From assembly GCF_002214365.1 (NCBI RefSeq), contig NZ_CP014854.1, positions 1,488,001-1,552,000 on the forward strand: DNA of 64,000 bases, in the 5' to 3' direction. The notes under the pieces were generated by a model, which had not been told where the DNA came from, ran no database searches, and saw nothing but the letters and a program-made list of their open reading frames with translations. This document shows, one piece after another, positions 12,233 through 19,067 of the stretch. Both the position numbers and the translations under genes were made by a program. Each line of letters begins with the position of its first letter. Position 1 is the stretch's first letter. The stretch comes from Thermococcus celer Vu 13 = JCM 8558. GTDB lineage: Archaea; Methanobacteriota_B; Thermococci; Thermococcales; Thermococcaceae.

Positions 12233-13585
12233 ATGAAGGTTCTTATAGTTGGCTTTGAGTACCTCCCGGTCAAGGTGGGCGGCCTCGCCGAGGCGATTAC
12301 GAGCATAGCGGAGGGGCTGAAAAAACTCGGAAACGACGTCGTCGTCTTCACGCCGGACCACGGGCGGGAACTCGGTGAGGTCGTGGACTCCTTCAGGGTT
12401 TCGGCCTTCGGTGAGTCAGTTCCCGTAACCGTCAGGAAGCGCGAGGAGAACGGCGTTACCGTTTACTCCCTTGGAGGGGGGCTCCTCAGCGAGCCGGACG
12501 TCTACGGTCCGGGCTGGGACGGCCTGCTCAGGAAGACCGTTCTCTTCGGTAAGGCCAGCGTCGGGCTCATGAACGGGCTCATCGGGGAGTTTAAACCAGA
12601 CGTCGTCCACGCCCACGACTGGCACACCGTCTTCGCCCTCGGACTCCTGAAGAAGTACTTCGGGATGAGGAGCGTTTTCACGGTCCACCGGCTCAACAAG
12701 GCGAGGATCCCGGCGGGCTACTTCCAGGAGGCGAACCTCGGCGAGCTGGCCCCCTACCCCGAGATAGACCCGGAGCACACGGCAGGCTACGTGGCCGACG
12801 CCGTAACGACCGTGAGCAGGAGCTATCTGTGGGAGGAGTGGGATTTCTTCGGGAACTTCGACGGCAAGGTCACGCACGTCTTCAACGGCATAGACTGCTC
12901 CTTCTGGAACGAGGAGCTCATGGAGACGAAGGACCTCCCAAGGGAAGAAAGGAGGAGGCTCGTCCTGAAGCGTTTCGGCCTGAGCGATGGAAAGGCCTTT
13001 ATGTTCATAGGGCGCTTCGACAGGGCCCAGAAAGGCGTTGACACGCTCCTGCGGGCAATTGAAATCCTCTCCTCCGATCCTGCCTTCAAGGGCATGAGGT
13101 TCATCGTAATCGGCAAGGGCGATCCCGAGCTGGAGCGCTGGGCCAGGGCCGTGGAAAACCGCTTCCCCGAGAACGTCAGGGTAATAACCGAACTACTGAG
13201 CAGGGAGACCGTAAGGGAGCTCTACGGGTCGGTTGATTTCGTGGTTATCCCCTCCTACTTCGAGCCCTTCGGCCTGGTCCAGCTGGAGGCCATGTGCCTC
13301 GGCGCGGTACCCATAGGGAGCTCGGTCGGCGGGATAAAGGACACCATAGTGGACCTGAACTCGAACCCGGAGGGGGCGACGGGCCTGCTCGTTCCGCCGC
13401 GGGACGCCTTCGCGCTGGCCGAGGCTATGATCCGCGCGATGGAACTGGACGATGGTACCCTGGAGAGGCTCAGGAGGAACGGGAAGAAACGGGGAAGGGA
13501 GGACTTCACCTGGGAGAACGCCTGCAGGAGGTACGTGAGGGTTTACGAGGGGACCGTTGATAAGGCCGTCCCCTTCCTGCGCTAA
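12233..13585 (+). CDS. glgA: Glycogen synthase, GT5 family
   Basis: This 450-residue glucosyltransferase elongates alpha-1,4-glucan from a nucleotide sugar and closely resembles the crystallised Pyrococcus glycogen synthases. The N-terminal KVGGLAEA loop binds the donor. HAHDWHT and the PSYFEPFGL signature (catalytic Glu region) with GRFDRAQKG lie in the C-terminal Rossmann domain. The ATG at 12233 is chosen because GGAGGG sits six bases before it; the in-frame ATG at 12227 lies too close to that site. It is 69 bases after trmBL1 without an obvious TATA box, so co-transcription with the regulator is plausible. Its stop overlaps that of the convergent pop5. Confidence 0.93.
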   Translation: MKVLIVGFEYLPVKVGGLAEAITSIAEGLKKLGNDVVVFTPDHGRELGEVVDSFRVSAFGESVPVTVRKREENGVTVYSLGGGLLSEPDVYGPGWDGLLRKTVLFGKASVGLMNGLIGEFKPDVVHAHDWHTVFALGLLKKYFGMRSVFTVHRLNKARIPAGYFQEANLGELAPYPEIDPEHTAGYVADAVTTVSRSYLWEEWDFFGNFDGKVTHVFNGIDCSFWNEELMETKDLPREERRRLVLKRFGLSDGKAFMFIGRFDRAQKGVDTLLRAIEILSSDPAFKGMRFIVIGKGDPELERWARAVENRFPENVRVITELLSRETVRELYGSVDFVVIPSYFEPFGLVQLEAMCLGAVPIGSSVGGIKDTIVDLNSNPEGATGLLVPPRDAFALAEAMIRAMELDDGTLERLRRNGKKRGREDFTWENACRRYVRVYEGTVDKAVPFLR

Positions 13586-13950
13586 CGCCAGCCGTACTCC
13601 GTCAGAAATTTCTTTTTCAGCCTTTTCATCGTTCCGGAAACTCCGAGGGTCCTGAAGATGGCCCTCGAACCGTTTATATCAGTTACGAGGGTTAGGGCGA
13701 GGCGGAACTCCTCAACGTGTTTCCTGTCGACCCTGACGATTCCGGTCCCGCTCTTCTCGTCAAACTTTATGAACCAGGGTTTTGCCCTCGCCGAGCCGAG
13801 GACGCCGAGGGTGGAGAGGCTCGCCTCCCAGATGGCCCTCTTCACCTCGTCCTTCCTGAAGGGCCTCTCCCCTATGACCTGGAAGGCGATGTAGCGGTGC
13901 TTGTCCCTCAAAGTGGGGGGCGGGTACTTGGGCTTCTCCCTCATGGGCAT
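13582..13950 (-). CDS. rnp2: Ribonuclease P protein component 2 (Pop5)
   Basis: This 122-residue basic protein has the [15 protein letters not shown] beginning of archaeal Pop5 and the expected length. Pop5 binds the catalytic domain of RNase P RNA, with Rpp30, in tRNA 5' maturation. No ribosome site precedes the start. A CTTAAAAAGG box at about 13970-13980 lies roughly 25 bases upstream, so the transcript is probably leaderless, beginning at the ATG at 13950 or at the second ATG at 13944, which gives the more usual N-terminus [10 protein letters not shown]. It is convergent with glgA (four-base overlap) and divergent from the radical SAM gene. Confidence 0.93.
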   Translation of the reverse strand: MPMREKPKYPPPTLRDKHRYIAFQVIGERPFRKDEVKRAIWEASLSTLGVLGSARAKPWFIKFDEKSGTGIVRVDRKHVEEFRLALTLVTDINGSRAIFRTLGVSGTMKRLKKKFLTEYGWR

Positions 13951-14014
13951 CGCACAACTTTGCCCGCCAACCTTTTTAAGCCCTCCCGTTCGGTTATGGT
14001 TGCGAGGTGAGTCG

Positions 14015-15100
14015 ATGGTACGGGAGACGCCCTACTTTTCGTACGCCGTTGGAGAGCTCCCGCGGGGCTGTCAACTCTGCGTTAGGGGCGAGAAGCTCGT
14101 CCTCTTCACGACGGGGGCCTGCCCGAGGGACTGCTTTTACTGCCCCCTGAGCGAGAAAAGAAAGGGAGACGTCGTTTACGCCAATGAGAGGCCCGTGAAG
14201 ACGGTCGATGAAGCCATAGAGGAAGCTAAGATCCAGGAAGCTAAGGGCGCGGGCGTTACCGGCGGCGACCCGCTTGCGAGACTGGATAGAACCGCTGAAT
14301 ACATCCGCGCTCTCAAGGAGGCCTTCGGCGAGGGATTTCACGTTCATCTCTACACAACCGGGGCCCTCGCGACAAAAAAGGCCCTCGAGAGGCTCTACGA
14401 TGCGGGTCTGGACGAGATAAGGTTCCATCCCGATCTCTTCAACCCGAACTCAAGGCTCTTCGAGGTCGAGATCAGGAACATACGCAACGCCTTCGACTTC
14501 GACTGGGACGTCGGTGGAGAGATTCCCTCGATTCCGGGCCAGTTCGAGAGGATGAAATGGTACGCGGAGTTCCTCGATAAGCTTGGCGCTAAGTTCCTGA
14601 ACGTGAACGAACTCGAGTTCAGCGAGACGAACCTGAGGGCCCTCATCGATCGGGGATACAAACCGATAAGCAACGAGAGCGCGGCGATAACGGGTTCTCT
14701 CGAGCTCGGCCTCAAACTCCTCGAGTGGGGCGGGGAGAACACCTCCCTGAGCTACCACCTATGCACCGCGAAGCTGAAGGACGCGGTCCAGCTCAGGAAC
14801 AGGCTCAGGAGGATGGCTAAGAACGTGGCCAGGCCCTACATGGAGGTGACGGAGGAGGGAACCCTTCGCTTCGGTATAGCCGAGTACGACGACCTCGATG
14901 AGCTCTACACGCTCCTCGTTGAGGGGGCTGAGGTTCCGGAGGAGTGGCTCTACGTGAACCGCGAGAGGGGCAGGGTGGAGATGCCTGAGGGGGTTGCGGT
15001 GGAGCTCGCCGACGCCATCGAGGGGGACGTGAGGTTCTTCATCGTCGAGGAGTACCCGACCTTCGACCGGCTCGAGGTGGAGAGGGTTCCGCTGCCGTGA
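14015..15100 (+). CDS. Radical SAM protein related to pyruvate formate-lyase activase (COG2108 type)
   Basis: This 361-residue protein carries the radical SAM cluster motif [11 protein letters not shown] near residue 37, an upstream CQLC pair, [14 protein letters not shown] as the SAM-binding GGEP equivalent, and a TIM-barrel-like body ending in an acidic C-terminal domain. The family is found in archaea, and its substrate is not established. The open frame reaches back to 13901, but that part overlaps the Pop5 promoter. The ATG at 14015 follows GAGGTGA and starts [13 protein letters not shown], the natural N-terminus. No partner gene reveals its role. Confidence 0.9.
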   Translation: MVRETPYFSYAVGELPRGCQLCVRGEKLVLFTTGACPRDCFYCPLSEKRKGDVVYANERPVKTVDEAIEEAKIQEAKGAGVTGGDPLARLDRTAEYIRALKEAFGEGFHVHLYTTGALATKKALERLYDAGLDEIRFHPDLFNPNSRLFEVEIRNIRNAFDFDWDVGGEIPSIPGQFERMKWYAEFLDKLGAKFLNVNELEFSETNLRALIDRGYKPISNESAAITGSLELGLKLLEWGGENTSLSYHLCTAKLKDAVQLRNRLRRMAKNVARPYMEVTEEGTLRFGIAEYDDLDELYTLLVEGAEVPEEWLYVNRERGRVEMPEGVAVELADAIEGDVRFFIVEEYPTFDRLEVERVPLP

Positions 15101-15422
15101 TTTTTGGAAGGACAGGAAGCTGGCCGCTCTCGTTTTCCGGAGCGTCTTGGTGGGTGGAGTACGCGCCGTACGCGGGGATGGCTCATCTACCTCGTTCTGC
15201 TCTTCGCCTTCGGGGACTGCCTCAGCGGCGGCGAGGGGCTTTCCCGGGCGCTCCAGCTGGAGACGGCCCTTCCTGCTGGTTACGAGTTTTATGCTTTACG
15301 GCACGAAAAGGGGAGTCCTTTCAGATGAGTCCTACGGGGTTGTTGGATGGGCCTGGCTTGCTGTGATATTCCTGACCGTGATACGTGGGTTCAGTCGAGA
15401 CGGACGGAGGGTCGATCAGTAA
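15101..15422 (+). pseudogene. Probable decayed small membrane protein
   Basis: No single frame is convincing here, but pieces in two frames look coding. In one, a hydrophobic segment LIYLVLLFAFGDCL lies near 15190-15230. In the other, LYGTKRGVLSDESYGVVGW followed by LAVIFLTVI runs to a stop at 15420-15422. Together they resemble a short two- or three-helix membrane protein broken by at least one frameshift; the KRGV.DE segment recalls DUF2178-like proteins. No good ribosome site or start is seen. It could also be plain intergenic sequence between the radical SAM gene and the convergent ATPase. Family assignment is a guess. Confidence 0.35.
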
Positions 15423-15440
15423 GCCGCGATCATCCTGACG

Positions 15441-16493
15441 CTAACGCCCGAGGATCATCGATACGATGGGATCGACGAGGCTATATCTACCGTGCTCTTC
15501 CTCAACCCAGCCCATCTTCTTGAGGTTCTTCAAAAGCTCGTGGAGCCTCGGTTCCGGGGTTCTGTGTCCCTTGACGGCCAGGTAATCCCTTATGAGGCTC
15601 CATCTGTTGTAACCCAGAGCTATGGCCTGGAGGATCATCCCGTACCTCGGACTCCTGCGCTCCAGTTCCTTTAACTCCCCGGATATCATACCCCTGGCCA
15701 CTTCAAGGGTTTTCGCCACGGCTTTTTCAAGGTTCCGTTCCCTGATGTACTCGATTCCGAATATCACGAGCCATCCGGGTATGCCGTCGAGGGTTTCGAC
15801 GGCCTTCTCTATCTCATCCTCAGGAACCTCGATTCCAACTTCCTCAAATCCTTTTTTCAGGAATCCAACGGAGGTGTCCCTATCGAAGGGCTTTACGTAG
15901 ACCTCTCCCGCCATCCTTCCGTACAGCGGGCTCTCGTAGTTGCCGACGTCCAGAAAATCGTGGAGCAGTCCCACCTCCGAGCCCGTTAGAACGATCCTCA
16001 GGCTGGGGAGGTCGTCGTAGGCGTGGGCGAAGAGGGCGAGCAACTCCCTTCCACCCCTTGAACCGTAGAACCTCAGGTACTGGGCCTCGTCAAAGGCCAG
16101 GATGAATCCTCCAGTTTCACTTCCGGCCTCGTTTAGTTCCCTGAAGACTTCACGCAGTGAAACTTCCCTCGGCTCGAGCTTTAGGAACTTCAGGTCGATG
16201 TTTATTTTGAACTTTGAGAGAACCCTGGAAAGATAGAGTCCTTTGGATTGTAGTTCCCGGATCAAATCCTCCCTGGTTATATGGCCCCTCTCACCGTAGA
16301 GCTCCCGGCAGTCCACCACGATTCCTGGCTTACCATTGAGGTATGCCCTCAAAATCGAACTCTTTCCCACGCGCCTTATCCCCAGAAGCAGGGTTATCGG
16401 ATAGGTCTTAACGCTCTCCTCAAGCTCCCTGAACTCCCCCTCCCGATCAAAGATATCCTCCCTTCTGCTCTTCGGCCTCAGATCGAACAGCAC
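15441..16493 (-). CDS. Archaeal AAA-family ATPase (PF01637 type)
   Basis: This 350-residue ATPase belongs to a lineage-expanded archaeal family often found near mobile DNA. It shows Walker A (LGIRRVGKSSIL, about 38-49), Walker B (FILAFDEAQYLR, about 133-144), sensor TGSEVG and a C-terminal winged-helix-like region ending near residue 350. Family function is poorly known. The start is a GTG at 16493. A TATA box at about 16523-16534 and a perfect palindrome at 16502-16518 lie immediately upstream, suggesting tight repression. The IS607-type remnant begins just beyond its promoter. Confidence 0.88.
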   Translation of the reverse strand: MLFDLRPKSRREDIFDREGEFRELEESVKTYPITLLLGIRRVGKSSILRAYLNGKPGIVVDCRELYGERGHITREDLIRELQSKGLYLSRVLSKFKINIDLKFLKLEPREVSLREVFRELNEAGSETGGFILAFDEAQYLRFYGSRGGRELLALFAHAYDDLPSLRIVLTGSEVGLLHDFLDVGNYESPLYGRMAGEVYVKPFDRDTSVGFLKKGFEEVGIEVPEDEIEKAVETLDGIPGWLVIFGIEYIRERNLEKAVAKTLEVARGMISGELKELERRSPRYGMILQAIALGYNRWSLIRDYLAVKGHRTPEPRLHELLKNLKKMGWVEEEHGRYSLVDPIVSMILGR

Positions 16494-16501
16494 TTACGCC
16501 A

Positions 16502-16534
16502 CCGTAAGTAACTTACGGGGGCATAAGTTATAAG
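16502..16534 (-). promoter_or_regulatory. Promoter and palindromic operator of the AAA ATPase gene
   Basis: CCGTAAGT-A-ACTTACGG (16502-16518) is a perfect 8+1+8 inverted repeat between a TATA-like CTTATAACTTAT (minus strand, 16534-16523) and the GTG start. Related half-sites (CTTACG at about 16493-16498, CATAAG at 16522-16527) flank it, so the CGTAAG unit occurs about four times within 40 bases. A repressor bound here would cover the transcription start. Confidence 0.65.
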
Positions 16535-16644
16535 TGTTTCGGGAGAAACATTCATTACCCGCTGAAGTTAATCTTCATGGTGAAGACGCGGGGGCAGAAA
16601 ACTTTACAAGTTTCATTGTGTATCGTTGTGTGTAGGTGTGTGCC

Positions 16645-16756
16645 ATGGAGAGAATGCTCACTCCAAGACAAGTCGCTGAAGTTCTTGGTGTTAGTTTCAT
16701 AACAATCAAGATGGATTTATTCTGGTAAAATAAAGACAGTTATTGAAAGAGGTTGA
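16645..16756 (+). pseudogene. tnpA: tnpA remnant, IS607-type serine recombinase (N-terminal HTH only)
   Basis: From ATG 16645 the frame reads MERMLTPRQVAEVLGVSFIT then IK, a MerR-like helix-turn-helix typical of IS607 TnpA, then stops at 16728. Moving the frame after base 16711 gives WIYSGKIKTVIERG and a stop at 16754-16756, the normal continuation (W-x-x-x-G-x-I). A single base remains where an Arg codon would be expected, so two bases appear lost. The whole catalytic recombinase domain (about 130 residues) is missing between this HTH and tnpB. Confidence 0.75.
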
Positions 16757-16762
16757 AGCTGA

Positions 16763-18052
16763 ATGAGGGTTACGAAGACCGTTGTTTTGAAGTCTGAAAG
16801 GCTTCCGAAAAAGGTTTCCAAAATATTCGTCGAGCTTGAGGGAATGTATCGAGAAATGCTCCTTCAGACTGTCCTGTTTGCAGTTCAGAATGAAACAACC
16901 TCTTTTGTAAAGCTGAAGGCTGAAAAATACAGATTTTTGAGAGAGTTTTATCCACAACTTCCCTCTCACTATGCATACACGGTCTGCCAAGATTCAGCCT
17001 TGAGGGCAAAAAGCTTTCTGAAGAGGAAGAGGAAAGGCCTCGCCGAGAAGGTGTATCCAGAAGTCAGGAATGTTTCAATATGGCTTGATGACCACCTGTG
17101 GCGTGCTGGACTAACTGTCATAAAGATAACCACGCACAAGGGCTGGATTGAGGTTGGTCTTGAGGCGCACAAGCATTATTGGAAGACAGTGAATTCGGGC
17201 TGGAAACTGGCCTCTCAAGCGAGAATAAAGCCTGACAAAAAAGAGAGGAGGCTGATTATTTACCTAACCTTTTTCAAGGATGTTGAGCAGTATAAGGCAA
17301 AATCGTGGATTTCTGTTGATGTGAATGAGGACAACGTTACCGCACTCGTTGATTTCACGCCAGTGATTTTTGAGACTGGACAGAAGAAAATCACTCTCGG
17401 GTATTATTACAGGAGGAAAAGGGTTCAGAAGAAGTGGGATAAAAAGCTTGGCTCAAGAAATGAAAAGAAGAGGAAGATTTTGAGAAAGCTTCGTGAGAAG
17501 GATAAAAAGAGGGACGTTCGCCTCAAGCTTGCGAAAATAATTGTCAAAGAGGCAAAAAAGAGAAATGCTGGAATAATCTTGGAGAAGCTTCCGAAGAACG
17601 TTCCAAGGAGGATGTTGGAGAGGGTTGGTGATAAACAGCTTCGGCACAGGATTTATCAGTCAGCATTCTTGGGGGTACAGAAGGCTATTGAGGAGAAGGC
17701 AAGAGAGTATGGTGTTCCTGTGATAAGAGTGAATCCGAAGAACACTTCAAGAATTTGTCCTGTTCACAATGCTGTTGTGGAGTACGAGGATGGTCGGTTT
17801 GGGGTTTGCTCTGCTGGTGGTGAGGTTTGGCATCGTGATGTTCTTGCTGTCTGGAATTTGTATTTGAGGGCCCTTCAGGGTGATGGGAGCTCTGCTCTAA
17901 GCTCTGGGGGGTTTTTCGTGGATGGGAGGCTCGTGCCGTTAGCCTCGACCGCCACCAGTGAAGCCATCTGGATTGAGAAATCCAGATGGTTGAGGTGGAA
18001 CTCCTTACCGCCGACGCAAAGTGATACACTCTCACACAAAATGAAGCGGTAG
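16763..18052 (+). CDS. tnpB: TnpB RNA-guided endonuclease homologue
   Basis: This 429-residue TnpB retains all three RuvC catalytic positions: Asp186 (ISVDVNED), Glu274 (IILEKLPKN) and Asp359 (WHRDVLAVWN). The insert between RuvC II and III carries CPVH (332-335) and Cys349, a reduced form of the usual four-Cys zinc ribbon. Characterised TnpB proteins are nucleases guided by an omega RNA made from the 3' end of the gene. A perfect 11-base hairpin at 17964-17989, inside the last 30 codons, fits such an RNA. The tail after Asp359 is about 70 residues, mostly low-conservation, as expected if it doubles as RNA. It starts at ATG 16763, seven bases after the tnpA remnant. Confidence 0.9.
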   Translation: MRVTKTVVLKSERLPKKVSKIFVELEGMYREMLLQTVLFAVQNETTSFVKLKAEKYRFLREFYPQLPSHYAYTVCQDSALRAKSFLKRKRKGLAEKVYPEVRNVSIWLDDHLWRAGLTVIKITTHKGWIEVGLEAHKHYWKTVNSGWKLASQARIKPDKKERRLIIYLTFFKDVEQYKAKSWISVDVNEDNVTALVDFTPVIFETGQKKITLGYYYRRKRVQKKWDKKLGSRNEKKRKILRKLREKDKKRDVRLKLAKIIVKEAKKRNAGIILEKLPKNVPRRMLERVGDKQLRHRIYQSAFLGVQKAIEEKAREYGVPVIRVNPKNTSRICPVHNAVVEYEDGRFGVCSAGGEVWHRDVLAVWNLYLRALQGDGSSALSSGGFFVDGRLVPLASTATSEAIWIEKSRWLRWNSLPPTQSDTLSHKMKR

Positions 18053-18060
18053 GGAGAAAC
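17952..18060 (+). ncRNA. Candidate omega RNA (reRNA) scaffold at the tnpB 3' end
   Basis: The arms CCATCTGGATT and AATCCAGATGG (17964-17974 and 17979-17989) form a perfect 11-pair stem with a GAGA tetraloop. An outer CCACC/GGTGG pairing (17952-17956 with 17994-17998) encloses it. GTGA/TCAC is a further short pairing downstream. Strong nested structure at this place is what TnpB guide RNAs show. The guide would lie past the right end, about 18060 onward. Extent is approximate and expression is not shown. Confidence 0.5.
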
Positions 18061-18083
18061 GGGTAAGACTTCAAAATGGAAGA

Positions 18084-18305
18084 TCAGTGCAGGATGATAT
18101 CCGCCTTGTTGAGTTCTATCTCGATCCCGTACTCTTTGGAGACCTCGTTAACCACGGAGTCGACGATGTCCAGGATCCTGTTGCGCAGGTCGTCATCCGA
18201 AACCCTCATGTACATCGGCGCCCTCAGCCTCTCGAAGCTGGCCCTCAGGTTAACCTTTACCGTCGAGCCGTCCAGTTTGTAGCTCAGCCGGGAAGCCTCG
18301 TTCAA
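18084..18305 (-). CDS. Small conserved-looking hypothetical protein
   Basis: This 73-residue acidic/amphipathic protein has Thermococcus-like codon use (G/C third positions) throughout, unlike the transposon beside it. No family is recognised. The likely start is a TTG at 18305, since no ATG gives a longer frame; the first internal ATG would remove about 30 residues. CATATAAG on the minus strand (about 18320-18330) may be its TATA box and overlaps the promoter of the divergent KaiC-like gene. It contains alternating strand and helix segments (DDLRNRILDIVDSVVNEV is a clear helix) and could be a small DNA- or protein-binding fold. Confidence 0.72.
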   Translation of the reverse strand: MNEASRLSYKLDGSTVKVNLRASFERLRAPMYMRVSDDDLRNRILDIVDSVVNEVSKEYGIEIELNKADIILH

Positions 18306-18362
18306 GAACGCTCGAAAAGTTCTTATATGGGAAGGGTAAAGTGACAGTATAGGGGTTACACC

Positions 18363-19067
18363 ATGAACGGCAAAAGGATCTCAACGGGCATCAGGGGACT
18401 CGACCTTATGCTTAGGGGTGGGTTGATACCGGGGAGAACGTACCTCGTGAAGGGTGCCCCCGGAACCGGCAAGACGACCCTCGCGGTGCACTTCGCCATG
18501 GCGGGGGTGGCCAACGGCGAGGACGTCCTCTACGTGACCCTCGAGGAACCAGCCGATAACATTAGAGCTGACATGACCAAGATGGGTTTTAACCTCAACG
18601 ACAGCAGGTTCACCTTGATAGACGCCACCCCAACGTCGGAGCGCTACGTCCTCGTCGAGGACTTCTTCGAATCGTTCGCGGGTAGTATGGAGAAGATGAC
18701 CCAGGCGATAAAGGAGAAGCTCAGGGAGAGGCGTTACACCCGCATCGTCCTTGATCCGATAACCATGCTCAAGTTCACCTCACCAGAGGAGATAGAGTAC
18801 CGGAGGGCCTTTCTCAGTTTCGTGAAGAGCATGGGCAAAATGGGGGCAACGGTTCTGATGACCTCGGAGTTCCAGAGAACGGACATCGAGGAGTACCTCG
18901 TCAGCGGTGTCATAGAGCTGAAGATGTTCGACATCCAGGGGACGCTCTACCGCGGGCTGAAGATCCTGAAGTTCAGGGGGAGTGGTTTCGACCACAGCAT
19001 GAGGCCCTACAAGATAACGAGCAGGGGAATGGTGGTTTACCACGACCGCGTCATCTCGCTACCCTGA
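18363..19067 (+). CDS. Single-domain KaiC/RadA-like ATPase
   Basis: This 234-residue RecA-superfamily protein has one KaiC domain: ISTGIRGLDLMLRGG entry, Walker A KGAPGTGKTTLA (about 36-47), YVTLEEP, and Walker B-like RIVLDPITML (about 125-134). Archaea encode many such proteins; most are uncharacterised and some act in signalling or DNA metabolism. It is not evidence for a circadian clock. TTATATGG at about 18322 is the likely TATA box. Its 3' end overlaps the convergent Lhr helicase by nine bases. Confidence 0.88.
   Translation: MNGKRISTGIRGLDLMLRGGLIPGRTYLVKGAPGTGKTTLAVHFAMAGVANGEDVLYVTLEEPADNIRADMTKMGFNLNDSRFTLIDATPTSERYVLVEDFFESFAGSMEKMTQAIKEKLRERRYTRIVLDPITMLKFTSPEEIEYRRAFLSFVKSMGKMGATVLMTSEFQRTDIEEYLVSGVIELKMFDIQGTLYRGLKILKFRGSGFDHSMRPYKITSRGMVVYHDRVISLP

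Larger units (their letters stand above)
16541..18060 (+). mobile_element. IS607-type element remnant (broken tnpA plus tnpB)
   Basis: The element holds a tnpA fragment (16645-16756) directly followed by tnpB (16763-18052). Base composition is more AT-rich than the neighbours, as expected for transferred DNA. A nine-base direct repeat GGGAGAAAC stands at 16541-16549 and 18052-18060, both copies containing GG, and may mark the ends; IS607 elements lack terminal inverted repeats, so the limits are tentative. Because the serine recombinase catalytic domain is gone, the element cannot move by itself. Confidence 0.7.

Noticed and set aside
18363-19067. KaiC-like protein as evidence for a circadian clock
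   Set aside because: Only one KaiC domain is present and no kaiA or kaiB gene is near; such ATPases are common in archaea.
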